Below are positions 1-11,060 of a stretch of DNA of 64,000 bases, piece by piece (within the stretch, counting starts at the first letter, position 1; each line of letters opens with the position of its first letter). Origin of the DNA: Cyclotella cryptica (taxonomy: Eukaryota > Bacillariophyta > Thalassiosirophyceae > Thalassiosirales > Thalassiosiraceae); contig JABMIG010000163.1 of NCBI GenBank assembly GCA_013187285.1, positions 62,001 to 126,000 on the forward strand. Reading direction: 5' to 3'. A model generated the notes under the pieces. That model was given only the letters and a program-made list of their open reading frames with translations, did not search any database and was not told the DNA's origin. Position numbers and translations under genes: made by a program.

Positions 1-2535
1 CAGCCGCTGCGTGAAGAAGTTGAACATCTTGAGAAAGAAGCCAGAGTTGCCAATGAGGAAAAGGAACGATTGGAATCTGAGGTTGCACAGCTAGAGTCAT
101 CTATTGCTAACTACAAGGCTGAATATGCAACACTGATTAGGGATGTAGAAGCCCTGAAGCACGAAATGGAAGTGGTGACAACCAAAGTGGATCGTGCAGA
201 AAGCCTCATGACTAGTCTCAGCCATGAAAGTGAGAGATGGGCAAAAAGCAGTGAAGGCTTCCAAACTGTGCTTCGAAATCTGGTTGGCGATGCACTTCAA
301 TCTGCTGCTTTTCTTACGTACTCAGGTTTTTTCCCCTTCAACACAAGGCGTTTGCTTCTAAGCAAGTGGCGTACTGCTCTTGATCTTCTTGGTATCGAGT
401 TCAGGGAAGATCTGGGTATGATCGAGTCTCTAAGCACAGCCTCTGATAGGTTAGAGTGGCAGTCACGAGGTCTTCCAGCCGACTCTCTCAGTCTTGAAAA
501 TGGAGTCATCCTTGATCATTGCATGCGCTTCCCTCTGATAATTGACCCTTCTGGTCATGCTATTGATTTTGTCATGAATAAATACAGAGACCAAAAGATT
601 CAAAAAACTAGTTTCCTTGACAAGGCTTTCATGAAAACACTCGCCGGAGCAGTGCGGTTCGGCACAACGTTGCTTGTCGAGAATGTCGAAAAGTTGGATC
701 CTGTCCTTAATCCCATTTTGAATAAAGAGATCCAACGAACAGGTGGGAGGTCGTTAGTTAGAATTGGGACCGAGGAAGTGGACTACAGCCCAAAGTTCAA
801 TATCATTCTGACAACCAAGAATCCTGCTGTACGCCTGACCCCAGATCTTTGCTCACGGGTCACTCTTGTGAATTTCACTGTCACACCTGCCGGGCTTCAA
901 AGTCAGAGCCTTAGCCGCATCCTTGAATGTGAGAAACCCGAAATAGAGAAGCAGAGGCATGAAATTCTTAAGCTTCAAGGAGAGCAGAATGTCAAGTTAA
1001 GAGGCCTCGAAGAGCAAATGCTCAAACAAATTAGTGCTGTTGAGGGCAGCATTCTCGACGACGACCGAGTTGTTGATGGTATGGAGCGCATGATGAAAGA
1101 GGGGTCCCAAGTGGAACAACAGATCGCCAAAAGCGCTGAAATCATGTCAGAGGTCAGCAAAGCCATAAGCAAGTTTGAACCCTTTTCGTTGATCTGCAAG
1201 GAGCTCTTTGTGCTTTTTGGGGGTATGAGAAACGTCTGCTTTCTGTATGAGTTTACTGCCAAATCTTTTATGACTATGTTAGATTGCGTATTGAAAAGCA
1301 AGAAGCACCATGCGTCTGAAGATGAACAGTATCGGTTAGCTCTGTTAAAGACGTCTTTGTTCGAAGAGGTGGCTGCTCGAGTTGGTCGTGGTTTGAAGGC
1401 TGAAGATAAAATGGTTTTTGCACTTCTGCTTTCAAAGATTTCGACAGGAACAAACATTCTTGAGCAGAACGAGCCAAGTTCCATAGATAATATCACTTCC
1501 TTAATTGAGGAAACATTTGGTGTCAACTTTCCGTGGCAAGGGAAAGGGTTGAATGATCTTCAAGATGTAACATTCAATGACATCAACTCAACTACTCCGT
1601 TGCTACTTGTCAGTGCTCCAGGTCATGATGTCAGTGGTAGAGTTCAAGCTATGGCAAAATCTGAAGCCAAAGAATTGGCTTCTGTCGCCATGGGTAGTTC
1701 AGAAGGTTATCAAGCAGCAGAGAACCTCATTGCATCGGCATCGAAACGAGGCAACTGGGTTATGCTAAAAAATTGTCATTTGTGCACAGACTGGTTGGAA
1801 GAAACCCTTGTCAAGATTCTCCAGTCCCTGAATGTAGGAACTCACCGCGATTTCAGAATGTTTATCACAAGTGAAATAAGTCCTAAGCTACCAACAGCAC
1901 TCCTCCAAATTTGTGATATTATTGTTGCAGAGGCTCCTACTGGTATCAAGGCTTCTATTTCACGTTTCTTTTCAACCATATCCAACGAAAGGTTTGGCAA
2001 CACTGTCCAGAATCGTCTTTACTTACTTCTTGGCTGGACTCACTCAGTTATCCAAGAGCGTCTCCGCTTTATGCCCCATGGGTGGAGTGAGCAATATGAG
2101 TTCACAGAGTCAGATGCGATTCATGCGCTTGATGTCATTGATTCACTTGTAACTGATTCATGTGGCAAGAAGCAAACTGTGGACCCAGAAAAACTTCCAT
2201 GGGAGGCCATTCGCACCACTCTTTGCAAAGGAGTTTTTGGTGGTCGCATAACAAATGATGCCGATCAAGAAGTTCTCGACCAGTTGGTGAATAGGGTTTT
2301 TGTTCCTCATTCTTTTAATGTCGACTTTCAATTGGTTGATGTAGAAGGGTCGCCTGTGCTGCCTGAGGGGACCTCAAAGGATGAATGCTTTCAGTGGATA
2401 AGTGCTCTTCCAGCTCATAATCCTCCAACATGGATTGGTCTTGATGCAACTGCTGAAACAGCCAGAGATACAATGGTGGCTGAGTCAGTCGTTAGGAAGT
2501 ACAGGATTGTTTCAGACTCTCTGTTGAATGAATGA
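1..2535 (+). CDS. Cytoplasmic dynein heavy chain, 3' part (partial at left edge)
   Basis: The frame is open from base 1, so the 5' part of the gene lies outside the window. The first ~80 codons are the heptad-rich second strand of the dynein stalk. AAA5 follows, with strong dynein-1 landmarks (SLPADS-type RGLPADSLS, PLIIDPSGHA, SFLD.AF, DPVLNP, DLCSRVTLVNFTVT, LQSQ, ILDDD). The later part carries SAPGHDVSG, WVMLKNCHL, IIVAEAPTGIKA, QERLRF.P.GW and LPWEAIRTTL..GVFGGRI. These match animal and fungal cytoplasmic dynein 1 heavy chain, the minus-end microtubule motor, better than axonal forms. By recall of DYNC1H1, the stretch between AAA5 and the SAPGHD motif is about 90 residues shorter. The frame stops about 25 residues after PTWIGL, so the C-terminal domain (300 or more residues) is missing. 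No continuation is visible in the next kilobase. It may be a natural short form or a truncated gene. Confidence 0.93.
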   Translation, partial: QPLREEVEHLEKEARVANEEKERLESEVAQLESSIANYKAEYATLIRDVEALKHEMEVVTTKVDRAESLMTSLSHESERWAKSSEGFQTVLRNLVGDALQSAAFLTYSGFFPFNTRRLLLSKWRTALDLLGIEFREDLGMIESLSTASDRLEWQSRGLPADSLSLENGVILDHCMRFPLIIDPSGHAIDFVMNKYRDQKIQKTSFLDKAFMKTLAGAVRFGTTLLVENVEKLDPVLNPILNKEIQRTGGRSLVRIGTEEVDYSPKFNIILTTKNPAVRLTPDLCSRVTLVNFTVTPAGLQSQSLSRILECEKPEIEKQRHEILKLQGEQNVKLRGLEEQMLKQISAVEGSILDDDRVVDGMERMMKEGSQVEQQIAKSAEIMSEVSKAISKFEPFSLICKELFVLFGGMRNVCFLYEFTAKSFMTMLDCVLKSKKHHASEDEQYRLALLKTSLFEEVAARVGRGLKAEDKMVFALLLSKISTGTNILEQNEPSSIDNITSLIEETFGVNFPWQGKGLNDLQDVTFNDINSTTPLLLVSAPGHDVSGRVQAMAKSEAKELASVAMGSSEGYQAAENLIASASKRGNWVMLKNCHLCTDWLEETLVKILQSLNVGTHRDFRMFITSEISPKLPTALLQICDIIVAEAPTGIKASISRFFSTISNERFGNTVQNRLYLLLGWTHSVIQERLRFMPHGWSEQYEFTESDAIHALDVIDSLVTDSCGKKQTVDPEKLPWEAIRTTLCKGVFGGRITNDADQEVLDQLVNRVFVPHSFNVDFQLVDVEGSPVLPEGTSKDECFQWISALPAHNPPTWIGLDATAETARDTMVAESVVRKYRIVSDSLLNE

Positions 2536-3030
2536 GTATTCTGAGTAAGGGAATTTCTTTGGGTGTGTTTTACTGGTCGGGCTGGGCAGCCATCAACTTT
2601 GTTGGAAGTCATTTGTGGACTGTCTCATAATAATTATAAGCATGCAGCTATTGCATGAAGTTTTGTGCAGTGACCCTTTTGGTACATGATGCTGGTCAAT
2701 ATATTAGTTTCCCTGGTGTTCCTATAGGTAGACTGATGTTGGCAATTTGGAGTGATTTCAGTACCTTATTTGATACGGTCAACACCCCGTATGGAATACC
2801 ACCTTCAATATGGTTGTTATAATACCATATTTCATGTGGTCTTGGTACTGTTGTAAAACAGCTTTCAATATGTCCCCACTTAAACATTCATAACATACTC
2901 TTTCTATACAAAAAATTGGGCGCTTTGGATTGTGGCACTTGCTGCAGGGTTAGATGCACAAGTTGGTAGGTAAAGGGTTCTCATATGACAATAGGTCATA
3001 TGCGGTGCTGTCCAGTAATAATTAAGGGTG
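2536..3030. other. Dynein 3' flank, no gene seen
   Basis: AT-rich sequence after the dynein stop, presumably 3' UTR and intergenic spacer. I see no reading frame with codon-like structure and no dynein C-terminal motifs in any frame. Confidence 0.5.
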
Positions 3031-3034
3031 CATT

Positions 3035-3764
3035 TGTTAGGCCAAATGCTTGGGAATTTGCGATTGCTTAGCAATGGCAAAATGCACTTTGCGATTCCTT
3101 GTTGATGAATGCACTGCCTAGGATTTGTAATCTGATGGGAATGCGTAGAACAATTCTTTGTCCACAGCCGAATTATATTTGAATACTGTGAAAACAGAGA
3201 TATTTGAAGCATTTGTAGCCAAATTTGGCACCAAACGCATCCAACTGACAGTAACTGTAATTGTACTAATCCCTATGTAATTAATATCTTATTGGGGGAA
3301 CAGTGTTCTCTACACAGTTCTCTCCCAGGGGGTTTGTATGACACAATTCCTTGGGAATCGTGTTCGATGATACGAACGAGTACTATTGCTAAGGAATTGT
3401 AAGTGCGAAACGCCGGGAGCACATTGTGATTCCTAGGAATTGTAATGACGATGTGATGACATGTGAATTGCAATTCCTAAGGAATTGTAATTTCTAAGTT
3501 TTGATACAAACGTGTACTGTCAAACACAAAAATTGATGCCAAACGGTCATGTCACAGACTGTTTTGAAGTGATCTGATGTGTCACATTACAGAATTGATG
3601 CCAAACGAGGGGTCATTGCAGAAATCCCAGGCAAAGCCACTGTTCTCGAGGAATTGCAACAGTGAAAAATGCAAATCCTATGCAGTGCATTCATGGACAA
3701 GGAATCGCAAAGTGCGGTTTGCAATTGCTAAGCAATCGCAAATTACCAAGCACTTGGCCTAACA
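3035..3764. mobile_element. Long-TIR MITE (non-autonomous DNA transposon)
   Basis: The two ends are inverted copies of each other for roughly 90-100 bp. The left end reads TGTTAGGCCAAATGCTTGG and the reverse complement of the right end reads TGTTAGGCCAAGTGCTTGG, and the match continues inward through GATTGCTTAGCAAT and GCGATTCCTTG. CATT at 3031-3034 is repeated at 3765-3768, a possible 4-bp target-site duplication. The interior has further palindromic GGAATTG/CAATTCC motifs and no reading frame, so it depends on a transposase elsewhere. Superfamily not assigned. Confidence 0.75.
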
Positions 3765-3768
3765 CATT

Positions 3769-5764
3769 GGTGTATACTATTCTAAGTAAAAAATGAATGT
3801 GTATGGCACATTTTATGTTCAACTAAATCTTTGTTATCACCCTTTTTGACCAACATCTCTCAGCTCAGTTTTCCTTCATTATCATAAAAATGAATGGTAC
3901 TTCCCAGTGGTAGGATGGCAAATTGCCTTATATGAAAACCTTTCAGTACCACAACTTTGTCTGTAATGATGAAAAGGTCTAAAACAAGATGCCAATATTC
4001 TGTTTCACAAAAGTGAAGAAGTGTTCAGAATTTGCTTACAAAAAAGTTCAATTTGCAAGATCTTGAAGAAGTTTAATTATGTGATGCCAAAGTTATGTGA
4101 ACTAAAATATGCTAAATTTTTATTCCTCGTGATCAATATCATCTTTGCTATTGCACTGCACAGGTTTCTTTCTCCTTTTGAGGCTCAATCTGTCTTGATG
4201 TCTCAAACTAGTAGATAGAGGGTGCAAATTCATAACATATTAAGCCATCTTCCGGTTCCCTTTTCTAGTATCCATCTCACCTTTTTGTTTATATTTAAGG
4301 TGTCAATGTGAGATCAACAATAGCACTCAAATGATGAGCTTTTTCAAAACAAGACAAGCCTTCAAATTGTGGCTGCTGCAAAATAAATGTGTTACTTTCA
4401 ATTCATATACAACAGGACTGAATTTTGCAACTCTTGTTCATACATTCTACAACATTTCTCATTTAAAAGTTGTCTTTCTCAGTCACTGTATCTCTTGATA
4501 AGACATCATTACCTTCAGAATGTTGACAATTGATGAGTTAGCACACACAACACACAATCTTTACGGTTGGAGAAAGTTTTGATCATCATAATCATAGAAG
4601 TTTTGTGAGACAATGGTGCTTCATACACAGAATGAACACCGATTCAGCTTTGGATCAAAGTAACCCATTGGATAAGCACATTCAATACTGCACATTGTCA
4701 AGCTTGAACCAATCCTTTAAGATTTCAGTATACATTTAAGATGCCCATCAATCCCATTCTGTACCATTTTCAAAACATCTCATGATTAGTAAAATATCCT
4801 TCAATCTTTTTATCTCTATCCATATTGTAAACACTTCCCATGAAGTTCTCAGACCCATAGGTTTCAAAGCTTCTTGAATGGGGAACTAAATTTTATTGCA
4901 CTTAAACAATAATGAATCCTAGTCACCCCAGAAACACCAAGACTAGATACAAATGACACGACTTTGTTGTTGTTCCATTGACCAAACACAATCTTATTGA
5001 CAGGATGTACCCCTTTCTGATGTTTTGAGAGGTTCATGATCTTACATCTCATCTTTTGCAATTGCTTCTCACATTTCCACAAGCCAAGAATTTATACTCG
5101 TCAACAAATTATGTGCAGCTGCACAGAGCTCGGGCTACATTTGGGACAGTGACGTCCAAGAAAATTGTTCATTCTGTGAATGGTGAATGTCAAATTTGAA
5201 ATGTGCACAATCATAAATCTGGTGAATGAGCTGAAATATGATATGGAGATTGGAAGCGTGAACAGTGTAAGGAAGAACTTGTTTGGTTAAGTTGCGATTT
5301 GTTAGTGTTAGGGCAGATGTTATTGAAGAATTCAGAGGAAGGTGCCGTATTTCAGGTGAGTGTTCAGAAAAGCGACATGGACTTTGAGAAGGCAGTGAAA
5401 ACCAGCATTGTTCTCTGGTTATGTGAAGTTGTTATTGAGGACAGAACTGTTGATTGAATTATAAATAATATCTGGAGTTTGAGTTCAAAGGAATTGTAAT
5501 TTAGCTGAGTGGCCTAGATTAGAATTTGAAGGGAATGCACAAGTGTGTACATTGAATAGTGCACAATGATGTTACAGAGAAAGAAGAAATGTTTTATGGA
5601 TTAGCTTTGGATGATATGTGTTCGCTAAAGGGCACACTAAGATCTTAAGTAAATCATAATTTCATTTCCCGTCAGAAGTCTGACTTGTACACCATTGCTT
5701 TCTCCTTTGTGGCTTTAGGATTTGTCATGTTTATTGGAGTTATCAAGACTTTTGAGAAAAGCAT
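3769..5764. other. AT-rich intergenic DNA, nothing recognised
   Basis: No reading frame with protein-like composition, no clear terminal repeats and no RNA gene signature found by eye. Confidence 0.4.
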
Positions 5765-8400
5765 TCATATGGACAAGGAATCCCAAGTCTTGCCCGTTCT
5801 CCGAGTCAGCAACATATTGATTATGCATAGCGTGATTCCACTCTTTAAATCAAAAAATGAACTTGAGTAGTTCAACCACAGCGGCACACCACAATGGTGA
5901 GTCAGTGCATTTGGTTTCAAGTACATTAGGTTCATAAATGAGTCGCCTGAATACATAATCAACATGGCTTCACATTCTTGTTGACCATGTGGCAAACACT
6001 CTAAGTGAGTCAAGGGCATGTTGAGGATATGCAGAAGTCTCTTCATTGTGAGCAGTAGTAACATGAACTTTTCATTAGACTCGTGTTCAAAGTTTCACAC
6101 TACTTTCTGTAAGTGATGTTTACAGAAGTTGGCAGGCAAAAGTGGACCACCCACTAGGGTCTCTTGGAATCAAATACATTGTTGAAGTTACTCAATTGGA
6201 GGTTAAGTAAAAGTTTGAGTACAGATGTTATGAACTCATCTGTGTCAATGGGATCTTTGATCTGTGGAATCATTTTGCAACTTTTGTCCTGAGGTTAGCA
6301 CAAGTCTTAAAAGAGGACTTACATTCTTCCAACTCTGTGTTGAGGTATTGATCCTGAGGATGGTGTGAATGACTTGATTAAGCATGTGGATCGCAGAAGA
6401 AACCACATTTAATTTGATCAGGATAAGCGTTTCAGTGGAAGATTTGTCCCTGTTGTAGGGTTCTTTGAGAGATGGAAGTGGCTTTGGGATATTGATGAGA
6501 GGTTTTGCCAACATAGTTTGGTACTGGGACCATACGCACGCTTTCTCAGGCTTCCAATGTTTCAATTCAGACTTATGAATGTTCCTAGGCTTGAATACCA
6601 GGAGAAAGAAGGAAAGCAGACAGATAGGCACACTGTGTGCATGTCATAAAGGCTTGAGGTTGTAGATCTTAGTAAATCTCCCATCAGCATACAGAGGTTC
6701 CCAATCTGCAGTCATACACACATTGTCCAAAGTGTAATGGACATGACCAGGAAGAATCTTACCCCTTTTAAGACATTGATTGGTTCATGGAAAAATATCT
6801 ACTTTCGTTGTATTTTTTGAGGTTGTAAAGCAGTGTCCAAGTGGTTGGTAGCAAGGGAGAAACGCTGAAGTCCCTTTGATTGAGGACTTTTAGTGCATGA
6901 ACCCCTTCTAAAGCTTTCCCTCCGGACTTTGTGAAAACTTGGAAGATAGGAGCAACATCTTGGTTGTCGGTCTTTGAAGGTCCATAGTTCTGCTTTTTGT
7001 CATTAGCAGTTGATAGTATGTCAACAGCCAGAGTTGATAGGTCAATCTGCTACCTTCTATGAGCGTTTTGGTCAACACAGGTCAATACAATTGTCTTTTG
7101 TCTTTATACTTGTCAACATGCTGACCAACTATTGACCAATGATCGACCAGCTTTTACAAGTGATGAAAATGTCAATAGTTGGTCTGTAGTTGGTATACAC
7201 TACCTGCAACTAGTTATCTAATCTGGTCAATAGTTGGTCGATAGTTGGTGGATATCAGCAGTTGATCCTATTGACTCACCCAGTCAACATGTCGACAGAT
7301 CAACCATTCTATTGACTTTTTGTTGACAGCAGTCCATACTATCTACTCTTTAATCAATACTTGACACTTTTTCAATCCTTTTGAAAATTGTTGATATGGT
7401 GGATACTTAGTCAACACTTGACCATGTTTTGGCCACGTTGCCTCTTTTCAGATGATTGTTTACCCTCTCTTTTATCACAGTTTCTTCATTGATCAAAGAC
7501 ATGAAATTTTTTCCAATCCTTTGTGGAGTGCTATCCTGTGAAGCATCTCTATTGGGTGTAGTTACTACACTTGCACCTCTTATATTCCTTTGCACTCAAT
7601 TCAAATCTTCTTATTGTTCCTTGACCAACATTCACTACCCCATTTGGACCACTTGATCAAACAAAAAATACCCCTACTTCAACATAACAAGTCTGTTCTT
7701 GCCAGACTTGACCAGAAAGCAATGAATTGAACTCGTTTCCAAAGCAAATGGGAGACCTACCATGTCCCAGACAATCTCATACTCTTGCCAACTCTGCCTG
7801 GAATGGAGAGTATAACACCAATCGGCAATAGACCTGATGGTATGTCCAGATGAGACAAAGAAGGCATAAGATGAGAACCTCTTCCTTCCTACTTCACCTT
7901 TCTTGGAATGTACTTCACCTTCTCTAGTTCTTTGTTGTAAGCATTTGCTGATGGATGAGTTGATAAGAAACAATGACAAGCTTCCAACACTAACAGCAAA
8001 GACATCGTCTCTAGGCAAGAGGGTGTAAATAGGATCAACAGGAACAGAGGGCATGCCATTATTCATTGGATGGCTAGTGGCAGAGGAAGGCAAAGCAGTA
8101 GATGTTTTAAATGGTATGGCAGGAGTGAAGGAAGCACCATCATCAGTAAGACCTGCAGGGTTTTAGTAAGTGTTGCCTCATCATGGAAGGACACAGAGAA
8201 TGGGATGGTTGGCCATTATTAACCTATCCCTAGGAGGCTGAACAAGTTATTGAAGAGTGCCATTACCATTGTAATTGTATGGTAAATGTTAGGTCGGCTG
8301 AAGAGTGACATCTGCCTGATGTTGAATGGGTTTAGACATCATTATTTTTTAGGTTAGTGTCTGGGTTTAGGGAAATCATATTGGCAGCCATAACAATGAG
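5765..8400 (-). pseudogene. Decayed minus-strand coding relic, unidentified
   Basis: Several minus-strand stretches read as ordinary protein and not as random frames: about 5765-6064, 6245-6631, 6640-7045 and 7674-8160. Recognisable pieces include SPLLPTTWTLLYNLKKYN and HYTLDNVCMTADWEPLYADG around 6650-6950, and WCYTLHSRQSWQEYEIVWD near 7750-7800. They share strand but not frame and are interrupted, so this is a broken gene or a broken element. I do not recognise the family and infer no function. A TTGAC-rich low-complexity patch separates the two best parts. Confidence 0.45.
7020..7480. repeat. TTGAC/GTCAA-rich self-complementary patch
   Basis: GTCAA, TTGAC, TTGGTC and GACCAA recur at short, irregular spacing on both strands, including variants of GGTCAATAGTTGGTC around 7170-7245. 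The density is far above its surroundings. Probably a decayed satellite or the inside of a foldback element. Confidence 0.45.
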
Positions 8401-10037
8401 TACGGCCACAAGTTATGTAGGTGTACTAGGACCAAAACTCGGCAAGGAATCTAGAAACATCAACAGATGGGTCCAGAAATGTATGGAAATGTTGCTAGCG
8501 AGGTGGTTTTGTGACTAATGACAATTGTCAGCAAGTCTCTTAACATAGCTACAATTATTGTCTGGATGATAATGAAACAGATTGATAAGGGGCAATATCA
8601 TATCCCCACCCCCAGCTACAGTGCAATATTCGTACAGTACACTTTGGTGATGTTTCTGATTTTTCTTATTGTGCAAATACAGCACCATAAGATTTACACC
8701 TATTCCTACTCATTGTGGACAGTATGAACAAACATTATTGAGAAAGAATATTTGTATCTACTTCACATGTGATCAAAGGTGATATGGCCTGGAATGTCCC
8801 ATACAATTTTGAAAATATTACATATGCCTATGATTCACGTGTTCCGTTGCCAAAAACAGGCTTAAGTATTCTCTCCAAATAATAATGATGATACTAAGCC
8901 AAAATTACCTGTTGGGAGAAAATGAGGCTTTTGAATATCTACACAAGACACATCGAAATTGTACATTTTACGGCGCACTATATCCATACCATCAGGATCA
9001 TGAAGGGGAAAGCTACCATATATCTAGTTGTACAAGATCCCACAGATTATAAGATATGATTTTCCAGTTTCATCAACATCTATATTTTTCACTCCATTAA
9101 ACAACCCTAGACGTTAAGACCTTTATCACTAGACTCAAATTTCTCCCAGCAACATGCTTAGGGTACATGCCCATTTGGTTAGCTCCCCGTGACTCCAAAT
9201 GGTTGCCAAGAAACCTGCTATGTCCGCAAAGTCACCACATATCTTGAGCACATGATGGTGGTGTTGGTGGTGGTTGTGGTGGTGGTGGGGGGGGGGAGTG
9301 GAGAGCACAGTGAAGCAAGAGAAGTTGGTACAATAACACTACGCCAAAGTAAATAAGAAAGATACCATTATTTTTTCTCCTGTTGACACCACTAGCTTTG
9401 CACGGATTATAAGATATGTTTTAATGGATCTTTTGACATTTCATGGATCTTGTACACCGAGATATTCTCATGGTGCACAATTTAAACAGTAACAAAAAGG
9501 ATGGGGATATGGAATAAGGTTCTGAAACCTCTCAGATTTTACTTTTTTGTGCCCTGAAGCAATGAGGAATTCGACAAATTTCTGATATTATGTCACATAT
9601 TGCTAGCAGCCAGTGCAATTTTCTTGTAGTGAGCTAGATAGAATGCAATTCATTGAAACAAAGGAAGTCATAGGTTTAAATATAATATAATAATATTATG
9701 GCTTGTCTGAGCTTAGTTGTCAGTGGTCACACACCCATCTTGGAACTATGATATAATTTCAAAGGTAGGGAAACATCAAAATATCATGACTAACCCTGTG
9801 CGTCAATCCAAAAAATTACTCATTTACAGGCAATTTTGCTTTTTTCCACTGTAGAAGTACCTGTTATGGCGAAAAGTGAAAAAACGAGGAGAAGGGAAGG
9901 AGAAAAGGAGCTCAGTTTCCAATACAACTAAGATTGTGAAAAAATCTTGACTAAGGAATCATTATTTTGCCTAAAATCTCGGTTCTTCCTGTATCCCAGC
10001 AAAATAATTTTGGCTGCGGTGGACAGTCTGGAGGTTC
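8401..10037. other. Intergenic DNA with a short GGT microsatellite
   Basis: No gene seen. A purine-rich GGT/GTG tract lies at about 9245-9296 and ends in a run of G. ATTATAAGATATG occurs twice (near 9048 and 9407), perhaps traces of a dispersed repeat. Confidence 0.4.
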
Positions 10038-10042
10038 TAATA

Positions 10043-10368
10043 GATAAAATATAGTGGTAAGAAGGTAGTACAAAGATCCAAGTGCGAACGGATCTTTAGG
10101 ATCTTTGGACGGATCTTTAGTCCACACAAAGGAATCGACCTGCACAAAAGAGAACACTGATTTACACGTAGGAATCGTTGAGCACACAGTGTTCGTGGGA
10201 TTAAATTGTAGAGAGGGTGTCATGAAACCCTTCATAATTCTAAAAATACCAACCTCTGCAACCTGGTTGCATGTTTGGGCTAACAGGCCATCAATTCTTG
10301 TTTTAATTAGTAACTACCACCATGTCTGTGCAACGCAGTCCCTCCCCGGCTCCGGCTGATTCTTATCA
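10043..10368 (+). repeat. Left LTR of the copia fossil
   Basis: Direct repeat of 16343-16669. It ends in TTCTTATCA, and the start has drifted from the TGACAAAAT seen in the right copy. Just inside it, TTTATCAGACCC resembles the initiator-Met primer-binding site used by many copia elements. Confidence 0.88.
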
Positions 10369-11060
10369 GTTTATCAGACCCAGTTTGCCGAGGTGCAATA
10401 CTGCTTCCACCGCTGCAACGCTGGCATCAAAGGGTGCTGGCTTCGCGACCTCCGATGAGGTCGCAGCAGCAATTAGGGAGGGAGTTGCCACCAAGTTGGT
10501 GGATGCTGTGATGGCAGCCCTCGGGAGTCACTTTGAGTGCCTCAGCGACGAGGACGTCCGCATATTGGTGGAAAAGATATACCGCCGCACCGAGTGCGAT
10601 GACGACAACGGCTGATGCTATTGTGGAATTAGTAGGTTCCAGCACTCTTGCCAAGCGAGAGCAGTGCAAACCACCCTTGCCTCCTGAGGCAGGTGGTGAC
10701 GAAGCCTCTGGATCTCCTGCCGCCAGCGTTGCTGCTGCCCAGGCGGAGAAAGGTGCCCTCTCCTCTCCGGAGGATGACTCATCCCTAGATGAGTCCCCTA
10801 GTGGTGATGGGTGCACCGTCTTGGTGGAGCTTCCTGTTGACCAACTCCTGCCAGAGTGGCGGAAGCTCGGTCAACGATGGAAGGGCAAGAGAGGAAGAAG
10901 GTCAAACCTCACCTCCTTAGCCCGCCGTTTGACACGTGTGTCTTTCGGCGTGGAGCCAGAAGTCCTGCCAGGCGGGCCAGCGGACCCTCCAGGACCCATA
11001 AGTTCCACCCTTGCTTAGAATCCCTCCCCGGCAGCCAAGACATGGCATAAGGCTCGGATC

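Noticed and set aside
97-1526. Antisense frames opposite the dynein exon
   Set aside because: Shadows of a strongly conserved coding sequence on the plus strand.
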